Shown one piece after another: positions 20,320-29,259 of a stretch of 64,000 nucleotides of DNA. How positions within the stretch are numbered: the stretch's first letter is position 1; each line of letters opens with the position of its first letter. This DNA is from Chara braunii (Eukaryota > Streptophyta > Charophyceae > Charales > Characeae). The position numbers and the translations under genes are program-made. A model generated the notes under the pieces. The model searched no databases. It was given only the letters and a program-made list of their open reading frames with translations, and was not told the origin of the DNA. The DNA is taken from positions 135,728 through 199,727 of the forward strand of contig BFEA01000037.1 in NCBI GenBank assembly GCA_003427395.1. Direction: 5' to 3'.

Positions 20320-20751
20320 CTATTTGTTTTTTTTTTTGTTTGTTTTTTTTTTCCCCATCTTTTCAAATCCCTCGGCAACATACCGGTCAAGGACTATTCG
20401 TGCTTGCTTTATGAGGTCCTCGACCTTCTTACCGGTCTTTATCCATTGAACGGCGATTTCCGCGACTTTCAGTTCATCTTCTGCAGCTTGCGGATTGAAC
20501 TGACCATAGATCCGTTGTTCAAGCTTTGAACCGGCGCCATGTACCAAACCGAGAAACTGACAGAGCATACCGAGCGAAGTCTGTTTTCTTGTTTCAATTT
20601 GGCCTCGGGTCTCTAGTTCACCCCCTTCCTCATCGACATGGACTATAAGAGGGATAGGAAAGAATAAAAGAGGAATGAAACGTGTCAGGAAAGAGGCATG
20701 CAGATATTTCCAGAGAGAATTCATTTTCCCACATGTGTAGATGCCGCACAA
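20320..20751 (-). CDS. gag: A1 gag leader ORF with hydrophobic N-terminus
   Basis: An open 143-codon frame. Residues 10-34 are MNSLWK, a short polar stretch, then the strongly hydrophobic FIPLLFFPIPLIVHV before DEEGG, which looks like a signal peptide or membrane anchor. The rest is helical and charged (KKVEDLIKQARIVLDRYVAEGFEKMG) and ends in a Lys/Asn tail. A2 carries the homologous frame from 48171 with the same hydrophobic block, so it is conserved within the family. Its place at the 5' end, before the coiled coil, suggests it is the first part of gag or a separate upstream ORF. Met10 (MNSLW) is a likely true start. Confidence 0.55.
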   Translation of the reverse strand: MCGIYTCGKMNSLWKYLHASFLTRFIPLLFFPIPLIVHVDEEGGELETRGQIETRKQTSLGMLCQFLGLVHGAGSKLEQRIYGQFNPQAAEDELKVAEIAVQWIKTGKKVEDLIKQARIVLDRYVAEGFEKMGKKKTNKKKNK

Positions 20752-21292
20752 TGAATAAAATCAGAAGACGATAATAAATTTTGCGACACACACAACTCCT
20801 ACAGCAAGAAACAAACAAGGCAAATACAAAGAAGCAGGTTCTCAATCAATTTCTAAGTTTAACTTTGCTGTTTGTTTCCTATGTGATGATGTCCTACAGC
20901 TACAGGTACCGCAGCCACGACCAATGTGATCAAAACAACAACACACTTGTGAGTACACACAGCATCCACATAACAGATAACAGGTGAGTAGAAAAGCCAA
21001 CACAACAATACAATCAATGGTTAGCTTCTACTTTATCATCTGTAGAAACAATGTGACCCTCAACAACAAGTGCACAGTCTTTGCATGCCACATTTCACCT
21101 CTGGCATGCCAACGCACCACTTCTGCCACGTCAGCAACAAGAAATCTACTAGGAGGGATGCCACGTTAGCAATGCAGATCTACCATACACTCAACACCAA
21201 CATACCACGTCAGCACATCAACAGCAAGCAATAGTGAAACAGATACGTGCCTCGTCAGACCATGCCCTGCATACCACATAAACAATGGGGTC

Positions 21293-21376
21293 TTTTTACC
21301 CCTGTTTAGGCCTAGGCTGAGGGCGGCCAAGTCGGCCCCCAGTTTTCCCACGAGACATATGGCATGGGTTATTGCA
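21293..21376 (-). repeat. Remnant of A1 5' LTR (84 bp)
   Basis: It matches the first 84-90 bp of the family LTR (TGCAATAACCCATGCCATAT on the minus strand) and then switches directly to leader sequence that in A2 begins near 47636. About 1.4-1.5 kb, including promoter and primer site, has been deleted. Confidence 0.85.
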
Positions 21377-21651
21377 CACTCTACGAAAGTACCAAGCCAT
21401 AAATCAAACTTGAGGGTATACTAAATAGCAACGTAAATGCTCCCATTGCAGAAAAGTCAATCAGGCATTATAGCATCTTCACGCAGACTACAATCTAGGA
21501 TGTCTCAGTTTCAAGTTTTTTAAATGGTAACCATATGCCGTCAGTCAATGCTGAAGACCCCAGCAAATATGTCGGAGCCCACCAGCACATGAGCCTTGTC
21601 TACTGGCTGAATGTGCTGTATGTAGGTGAATAAGTGGAGTTATGTTGAAAG

Positions 21652-23150
21652 TGCGAGGAATATGAGCGAGAGCAATAAACAGAAATCCAAGTTGCGAAAT
21701 CACGAAGTAGTCCAAATAGTCATGTACCAAGCAGAGAGCAATACAATAAACTTGTGTGCCAATGTCAACGCTCTCCGGCCACACCAACACAGTATCCAAT
21801 GCCGCTCCTACAGTCTGACACCCAACGCCCAGCCTACACGACTCTGCCTATCTATCCTATCTATGTTCATGCGACTGGATCACATCAAAGTCGAAGACCA
21901 ATGTACGCGACGCCAACACCAATGCCGACCATCGGCATACACCAGGTACGTTCTCTCCCCTCCTCTCATCACCCCTCGACTCCCCACTTCACGCGCCTCC
22001 TACCCAAAGACCACCATCGCCATCACCTACCTGCACCCCTGCAGCCCGGCTATGGCTGCTGTGCGCCCGCTGCCTCTGAAGCGCCCCTCACTTCAGCGCC
22101 CATGTGCGTGTCCGACTAGCAGTGCACATGCAGACATTAGCGCAGCAACGCAGCAGCGTGTCCGCATCGCCTGCCAAGGCCAGAATGTCGTTGTCGGGGC
22201 AGGCCACTTTCCTTTATGGAAAGTTCGGTCGTGTCTGCCTGCGTGGGCCTGGCTGGGGAGGTTTCCAATAACTTCCAGTCGGGCCCCAATGTCTGCACCC
22301 AGGCCCACAGCTGCTGTTACGGGTCTCGGCCCCTTACAATTGGGCACGTCCAGGCAGTCGTCCAAGCTCCAAGTGTTTGCCGCATTCTCACTGGCTTGTC
22401 GAGGTTGTGTGATGACAATGTTGCTTTCTCATTCATTCGCGGCCACTGCGTGAGTGTTGGCCTCCCAATGTGTGTGCCCAGGGGGCAACCAACCGGCGCC
22501 CTAGGCTCAACTGTGCAGCTCAACTGTTGCTTCCGGATAGAACCAGGAAAGACTCACATTGCTTTGTAACCAACTGGCAAGCTGCAACTGTCTGATACCC
22601 CATATATGTAAAAATGTCGATAGGAGGCCTCACATGGATATTCAGGCCCGCCTTCACTTAGGGTGGGCACGAGGCTTGTTGGGGGCAACAACCCAGAACA
22701 CTTGCCCTTAGCTTCGAAAGTCCGCTGGCAGGCTTCTACGCAGGTGCCTTCCCCTTCAACTTCCGTTCATACTCTGCCATAATATGAGGTGTTGTTCTGA
22801 CGAGTTTCTCTCTGGTGAACCAACAATCTTCCTTTGGATCCGTATGATGCCTGAATCTGACCTAGTACTCCCTCATGGTTTGGGCGGTCTTCCCCTACCT
22901 GCAGGCTTGGGAACATACAAGTCTCTATGTTCTAGAATGTTGTCGACGTCCACATGGCCATCCACGGTTGGGGGCAGCATTGATCTCCTTGATGAGAACT
23001 GATCTGTCTCAGTGAAAGGTGCAAGCTTGGAAGCGTGAAACAAGGGTACGTGCGCAAATCACCAGGGATTCTTATGACGCATGAGGGACCATCCAAATCA
23101 CTATCCACAATATCTAGAACTTCCCAAAGACCAAAATACTGCATTATCTG
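21652..23150 (-). mobile_element. Truncated family B retroelement (3' LTR and end of pol)
   Basis: 21652-22693 matches the family B LTR (compare 40503-41627, opposite orientation), including the GGCTATGGCTGCTG and TTTCCTTTATGGAAAG blocks and the outer end TGCGAGGAATATGAGCG. From 22694 the minus strand is the end of pol. The frame break near 22690 coincides with a small deletion across the LTR edge. Similarity to B2 stops near 23150, so the rest of the element is lost. No target duplication can be defined. Confidence 0.75.
22694..23150 (-). pseudogene. pol: Family B integrase C-terminus and chromodomain-like tail
   Basis: The minus strand reads MQYFGLWEVLDIVDSDLDG and CVIRIPGDLRTYPCF (GPY/F-like module), then text equivalent to DGHVDVDNILEH and PKPAGRGRPPKP, corresponding to the B2 tail at 40223-40500. 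Two frame changes are needed. It is the 3' end of an otherwise missing pol. Confidence 0.7.
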
Positions 23151-23624
23151 TGGCGTACCCACCAGGTGTGGTGCTCCGCTTGGGATAGAGATGGAGATGG
23201 AGGATGAAGGGGGAGCGAGATGGCACAATGCAGCTCCCACACTGGACTCCAACGCACGTACTCCAAAATGTGCGAATGTAGAATGACCTGAAAAACAGAC
23301 AACAATTGGGGTATACCCCAGTGGACTGACTGGACTGGACTAGACTGGCTGGTACCGACAAAGGTACCGGCCTGGACTGAACTACCCTGAATACAACACA
23401 GGCCTGTGAGAACAGGCCAAGGGGCTCATCTCACAGGCCAACCAGAGGTCCGCTACACGATCCTCGACCTGTGATGAATCGCTTAGATACAAGCACACTT
23501 CCGCCAAGAAGCGAAACTCTACCAAAGAACAAGAGAACCCGGTAGTCTAGGATGCGGAGCAAGCTCCATGCTGAGTCCATGCAATGCAACCTAGGATAGA
23601 AAATGTCACAAAAATAACAATGTC

Positions 23625-23825
23625 ACAGTTAGTAGGTGAAAGCAAAAGCAACTAACTAGTATACATGTCCTAGGAAAGCAAAAAGTAATGACAACTAAAT
23701 TCTAGAATGTTGGAGGCAGTAGCCTCAGTCTGGAAACAACTCACTAGTGCAAGTCCTAAGAATAGCAAAAGCAGAAACAACTAAATTCTGGAAATGTTAG
23801 AGGCGGTAGCCTCAGTTTGAGAGCA
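23625..23825. repeat. Imperfect tandem duplication of about 100 bp
   Basis: Two copies share CAACTAAATTCT(A/G)GAA, then TGTT(G/A)GAGGC(A/G)GTAGCCTCAGT, and the upstream CTAACTAGTATACATGTCCTA / CTCACTAGTGCAAGTCCTA region. They are AT-richer than the surroundings. The 23150-24550 interval holds no other recognised gene and may be the 3' non-coding part of element C. Confidence 0.65.
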
Positions 23826-24559
23826 ACAAAGCAACAACAAGACAACCATATGTCACAGGACAAGTGTGTTGCAAACCACAGGGTGGAATGGTCTCTGAGG
23901 GTGGCAAATGCAGCCTGCGGGTCGATAAACTCCTAAGGGCATCCAGACATAGTGACAGGGAGACACATGTCATCAGGCTAAATGAGGGTAGGGAACTGGG
24001 AGCGAACAGAACCAATGACCCTAACAGATAGACCATCAGGGCGGGTAATGCTCGACTAAAGGGGGTGACCGCTATGGAGGGTCGACCATGCAAGGGAATA
24101 AGGGAGCCTGGTATACTGGGCGCACCTAGATGAGGCATGCAAGGCTGCCTAACTAAGGCGTGAGGGCCGGCAAAGGGTAGAAAAAATGATGGGTAAGGGA
24201 ATCATGCAAATAACTTCTAAGGTGGGGAAAGTGGGAGCTGGATCCGTAAGCTGGGAAGCCAAGGCAACGCTACGGTCCCGATGCCTATGCGTATACCAAG
24301 GGAGAGCCCAACTCAGAGGAACCCGACGAAGGGAGACCATCATGCGACACAATCAGGCTACTGTACAGGGTAAGGTGGTAAGAGAGTGACGACGTCTGAA
24401 GTCGGCAGAGCTGATCGTGACGAAGGTCGTGCAGCTGCCGATGACATTCATGATAAGAAGTCCGAAATGCCGTCGAGGAAGAGCCGCAACGTCGACGAGC
24501 TGGAGTGGCAAAGCTAGAGTGGATGGAGTACTGAGAAGTCAAAGACGCGGGAAGACAAG

Positions 24560-25900
24560 TCAGAGTCAATCGTCGTATCGAGCAGGACGACAACGAGTGC
24601 GTTGTGGCCGCTTAAAAGCATACGGTTGTTGCTGAAGGTCTGCCTCAGATGTAGCAGGCTCGACTTCAGCAGTCTCCTCAGCCGAGGGAGAAGGAGGGTC
24701 AGTAGGTTGAGGAGCAGTCAACCCAGCATGACGAGCACGGTCGTAGGCACACACCAACATGCGAGCGTGCTGCAAGTGCTCGCGGGGCTCCAGGTAGCCT
24801 CCTCATCAAGGTAACCCTTCCAACGTACGAGATACTCGACGTGAGGAGGGTTGTCATCGATGACTCTGCGACCAATGATGTACGAAACGAGGAACTCCTT
24901 GTGGCCGTCCACCATGATGGGTGGAGGGCGCTCTTACTGTCATCCAGCGAAATGCTCAGACGGTCTGCGGTAGGGACGCAGTAAATAGACGTGGTAGACA
25001 TCGTGCACACGAGCGTGGCGTACGTAGTCAGGCAGCTTCACACGGAAGCTGACCGGGCTAGATCCCGTATCAGAACCGACGGCCTGACGAATGCGGCATG
25101 GGCCAAAGAAGTGACGCCGAAACTTGCGAAGCGTATCCGCTTCGAGTTGTAAGTGGCGGGCGTCGACAAGCATATCATCACCGACTGTGAATGGATGATC
25201 CATCCTCGATCGGTTCGCACGTGGGGCCATGCGAGTCTGGGAAGCGGCTATGTGCTCATGAGCTGTCTTCATGATCGACGTCATGTGTGCAACTCAATCA
25301 TCCAGCGCGAGACAACTCTTGTCGGGGTGCATCTGTGACGGTCGAAGGAAGTCCGCGGGAACACGAGGGTGATAACCGAGGTCGCAATAGTAAGGCAACA
25401 TTCCCGTGGTTGGCGAGACGGCATGGTTGTAGGCTATCTCCGCGTGGGCAAGATGGAAATCCCACTGCTGGTCGTCACGAACAATCTTGCGAAGAATATC
25501 TTGGAGAGCCCTGTTCGTGACCTCGGTCTGACCATCAGTCTGGGGATGGTAAGACGAGGAGAAGCTGAGCTGGGTGTTGTACACCTCGTCGAGCCATCAC
25601 CAGAATCGGCTGGTAAAGCGCGGGTCACGGTCAGATATGATGCTCAGAGGTAAGCCATGGTCACGCACGACTCGGTCAAACACAATGTCTGCGACATCAC
25701 GTGCACTGATGGCATAGCGGCACGAAACAAAACGTGGGCGCTTGGTGAAATGGTTCACGACGACCAGGATAGCATCATGACCGCGGGGGGTCAGAGGACG
25801 AAGAGGACCGATAAAGTCCATCGAGGGCGAGCCGTAGGACTCCCGTGCTGGACATATAGTTCCCTGGTTGATGCCACATGGCTCGTGAGCATAATTCTCC
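24560..25900 (-). pseudogene. pol: Family C chromovirus fragment: integrase core and canonical chromodomain
   Basis: Minus-strand order: SPSMDFIGPLRPLTPRGHD (first catalytic Asp), VNHFTKRPRFV, ISDRDPRFTSRFW (second Asp), YHPQTDGQTEVTNRAL (Glu), YNHAVSPTTGMLPYY, then the GPY/F module (FRRHFFGPCRIRQAVG, VFHVSLL-like VYHVYLLRPY). Last is a chromodomain at 24915-24790, EYLVRWKGYLDEEATWSPA, which keeps the typical Trp-Lys-Gly-Tyr and Glu-x-Thr-Trp pattern, unlike the divergent tails of families A and B. Frame breaks lie near 25590 and 25290. RT and everything upstream are missing, with truncation at about 25900. GC content is higher than that of families A and B. Confidence 0.85.
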
Positions 25901-26555
25901 TCTCCATGCTGTACTCTTGGGAAGTGTTATTTAGGTGAGTAATCAAGTTGAGGGCTACGCCAGACTTGGACCTGCACCTCTGATGGGTTGCATGAGTTGA
26001 GCATGAACTGTAGTACCTATTGCCTTACTAATCAGCGGGGCCAACTATTTTTTTTCTGATCTACTCACTTTATTTAATCGAGCTACCTCTATCAGCATTT
26101 GGAGACAATAATCAGCAACATCCTTGTATTGTATTCGGAGGTGGATGAAAGTTGCTAGCGTGAATATTGTGCACTAACAACTGAAAGCAAACAACAGCGG
26201 GTCGAGTAATCAGCGAGCCGGGAACGCTCCCCGCAGCACTAAGTGCAATATTCGAGGTAGAGTGCATTACTAATGCTACCCTGAGCGCTAGTCAGACATT
26301 TAGAATTCCATGTGTTGCACTGTCAGAGCTCGTCACCTGCAATATCCTGAAAACTATCTGAGCCAGTCACTCACGGTCCTAAGTGTGGACTGAAGATGCT
26401 CCAGACGAAGCAATACGGCTTTGATATTAAAAAAAAAAAAAAAACAGACCCTTGCTAGTAAACTAATCGACAGGTGGTAAGTAAACCCGACCCCGGCGTG
26501 CTCCATGAACGAAAGCCACGATCCAACAGGGCATCGCAGAAGAGTAAAATCTGCT
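25900..26555. other. Stretch without recognised gene
   Basis: Mixed sequence with a run of 16 As at 26428 and a short T run at 26049. No supported coding frame or repeat. Confidence 0.5.
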
Positions 26556-26558
26556 AGC

Positions 26559-26884
26559 CACAGTTTTCTGAACAGGAGGCAGACGGGACCTATTCGCTTC
26601 CTTTCAGGCAGACTAATAAAAAACTTCCCTGGGAAAACATGAGGGCTGCAGAGGTATTAGTAGTCAAGGGCATTATCAACCGAGACAAGCATGAAAGCTG
26701 GGAGACGGAAGCCATCCGAGACATGGAGCACAAAAAACCTGTTCTGAGGGAGATTGCAGTTAGTGGAATCAAGGAGGAGAAGGATATCGAATACGTCATC
26801 CACTTCCACGATCATTATAGCAAACTGCACAACATGGGCTCCTTTCTAGAAACTGTTGAGCAAGCCAGAGCAAAACTCAAATAA
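26559..26884 (+). CDS. Unknown coding fragment (107 open codons)
   Basis: An open frame follows a TAG at 26556. The first Met is at 26639, giving 81 codons. Residues after Met read as a normal soluble, charged helical protein (ESWETEAIRDMEHKKPVLREI, then EEKDIEYVIHFHDHYSKL and SFLETVEQARAKLK), without low complexity. A TTTCAG string just upstream (26600) could be a splice acceptor, making it a 3' exon. The family is not recognised. It lies outside any retroelement identified here and next to further decayed coding text at 27.2-27.8 kb, possibly the same gene. Confidence 0.35.
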
Positions 26885-27194
26885 AAGAAAAGAAATTGGT
26901 AGTTCATCACCTTACTCCCAGAGAGTTCATCAGTAGAGCAGCCTGCAAGCTTACACCCAGCATCTCATAGTCGAAACCAACGAGTCAGTAACCTGTCGTT
27001 CTACAATTACGATCATATGTATCATCGGCGGGCTTTGGACGACATTAACTCAGTCAAAAGGTCACCTTAGTGCCATTCAACCAGTGTTCTCCTCGGCCAT
27101 CCTCATTTGGGACTTCCTCGACAGTCGGTCTGTTCTTGGCAATCTTCCTAGCACATGAATACAATCACCTCTTTCCCGGTTTAGGAGACTGTTC

Positions 27195-27800
27195 TGACCA
27201 GTCTCAATAGGATTGCTTCTAAAGACCCCTTCCAGTACCGGTATGTCAGCGCATTCAGTTTCAGGCAAGAAAACTTGCCAATCTTTATGGTTCACATTGA
27301 GTTTGGCGGAGGAACTATTCATGACTTGAGACTTTTACGTGAAAAGAGGCAAAGAAACACATAGGCACTTCGACTCTGTTTGGATTGCAGCAGCCAACTA
27401 CCTTGAGGAGAAATGGAGAGAGCTTGATAAGAGTGGTACCAAGCTGATCCGTAACTTTGGGCCCAAACTCTACATTGACTACCCCAGACCTCCAGTGCCT
27501 TTCCTTGCTCACAGATGGTTCTTACTGGGGTGACCTAGTGGAATTGGCCAAAAGGTACATTTCTCCAACCTCAAACGAGGGGTCTTCTCTCAACCATATC
27601 TTCCTACCCTATGGGAGGAATTTTGTGCTATGGTCGACTTTCGTATCATGGGCCTTGGATGGAAAGGTTTGGAACTGGCAGGCTTCAGGTGGCTCTACAT
27701 TCAGAGGCCACAATCTCAGAAGGTATATAGGCGTGGCTCAAGGCACAGGAAACACACTGTCCAATGCGAGATTCGAGTACGAGACCCTAGAGGGATAAGT
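27195..27800 (+). pseudogene. Decayed unknown coding sequence, several frame changes
   Basis: Protein-like text continues across frames: NRIASKDPFQYRYVSAFSFRQ and FMVHIEFGGGTIHDLRLLREK (27195-27345), HFDSVWIAAANYLEEKWRELD and GPKLYIDYPRP (27369-27500), DGSYWGDLVELAKRYISP and LPYGRNFVLWSTFVSWALDG (27515-27660), then a tail to 27800. Each block has normal amino acid composition and picks up where the former stops, as in a gene broken by small indels. I cannot assign a family. Alternative: an exon series whose junctions I cannot place. Confidence 0.35.
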
Positions 27801-28142
27801 GAGGACTTCTAACCAGTGTCGGGCATGCCTATTCACCTACACTCTCCGATATTATTATTATCAGTTCTCACTTCTCCCTCATTTATCTTGTCTCTGACTT
27901 GAGTCAGTCAGTCTTGCGTCGTCTACATTGCCTTTGCTTGATGATTATGTTTATGATGACCGTGTCACAATTCTCAAAATTAGTAAATCGACAAAATTGA
28001 CATATGCATGGCACACCAGACTTTTACGATTATTATTTACATAATCTTTGTGGTTTCAAATCAAAATGAAAGATCCCCAAGACCTTGGACCGGCGAAGAC
28101 CGCAATTGAAGGGTCTCGCTCGAAGTCGGACGCACACAACAG

Positions 28143-28212
28143 AAAGGGATTTGCTTTATTTAATTTATTTATTTATTGCAAATATTTAATTTATTTATTT
28201 ATTGCAAATATA
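28143..28212. repeat. AT-rich tandem duplication
   Basis: TTTAATTTATTTATTTATTGCAAATA is present twice in direct succession in an AT-rich setting. Confidence 0.8.
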
Positions 28213-28279
28213 ATCAAAATCCTGCGTGACAACCTATTGGTTTTTCGGTCGCCCACAGTGTCCTGACTGGAAAAGTGTG

Positions 28280-29250
28280 ACGACGTACGCGACCGTGGTT
28301 TATCCACACTTGATTAAATCTCTTCACTCTGACATTTAGAGCATAGGGCAAAAATCAAATTGTGTCAAAACCCGTTGGGACCCAGAGTCGAACTAGAGTC
28401 GAGCTCAACGGGGTCTTCTTTCCCCGTCGTTTCTTCAACGCCAGTTCCTTTGGTTGTGGTTTTGCACGATGGAAGATAGGGACAGTGGGAATCTCGTAAA
28501 TCCATTCATGCGTCACTAATTAGATGGTGGTTAGTCATTTCACAAAGTCGAACTAGAGTCGAGCTCAACAGGGACTTCTTTTTCCACCGACTCTTGCGAA
28601 GCCTGTTTCCCTGGGTACAATTTTGCAGGATGGTAGATAGTGAGAGTAGGAATCTCGTTAATCCATTTTGTGTCACTGATTAGATGACGGGGCATTTGAC
28701 TAACTTAAGAGAGTCATAGATACTCCTACCGTTTACCCGCGCTTGGCTGAATGTCTTCGCTTCGACATTCAAAGCGCTAGGCATAGATCGCATTGTGTCG
28801 ACATCCGCCGAGACCATCGCAAAGCGTTGTTTTAATTAAACAGCCGTACTCACCTCGTCTACTCCAGTTCGACCTCTCTCTCTCTCTCACTCCCACGCAC
28901 GCGTGCGCAGAGGAGCTTTCCCCACGTAACAGCCCTTTCCCGTTCAAGCTTTGTCTCTGCTACCGCACACAGAAGCTCCTTCCCCGCACAACTCTGCAGC
29001 AGCTTTTTTCCGCACAGCAGCTCCGCTACTCCGCGCAGCCTCGCAACATTTTTTTCCCGCGCACAATTAGATAGGGACAGTGGACATCTCGTTAATCCAT
29101 TCAATCGCATCACTAATTAGATGACGCGCCCTTGCTCCCGCCGATTCTTCCAAGCCTGTTCCCTCGACCGTGGTTTCGCAAAACTGTAGATAGGGATAGT
29201 GGGAATTTCGTTAATCCATTCATGCGCGTCACTATTTAGATGACAAGGCA
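28280..29250. repeat. Four copies of a 55-75-bp module within a larger duplication
   Basis: Module copies at 28453-28527, 28606-28687, 29070-29125 and 29187-29244 share GATAGGGACAGTGGGAATCT, CGTTAATCCATTCATG and CACTAATTAGATGAC. Between them GTCGAACTAGAGTCGAGCTC occurs at 28388 and 28548, and the strings around TCACTCTGACATTTAGAGC and GCTTCGACATTCAAAGC (28327 and 28760) pair up, so a unit of about 450 bp has been duplicated and rearranged. No coding function is visible. Confidence 0.65.
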
Positions 29251-29259
29251 CCTCACGAA

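Larger units (their letters stand above)
14624..21376 (-). mobile_element. Ty3/gypsy chromovirus-like element A1 (defective)
   Basis: A minus-strand LTR retrotransposon bounded by TGCAATAACC...GGGTTCATTACA LTR ends and a 4-bp target duplication CACT (14620-14623 and 21377-21380). Order on the minus strand is LTR remnant, leader, gag, protease, RT, RNase H, integrase, chromodomain-like tail, LTR. Compared with sister copy A2, two pieces are missing: most of the 5' LTR plus the start of the leader with the primer site (junction near 21290), and the capsid part of gag (junction near 19855). All long frames are interrupted. The matching order with A2 and the exact ends make the family assignment secure. 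Confidence 0.9.

Noticed and set aside
21626-22453. 275-codon plus-strand ORF
   Set aside because: It lies wholly within a family B LTR in antisense orientation and is not conserved in the other B LTRs.
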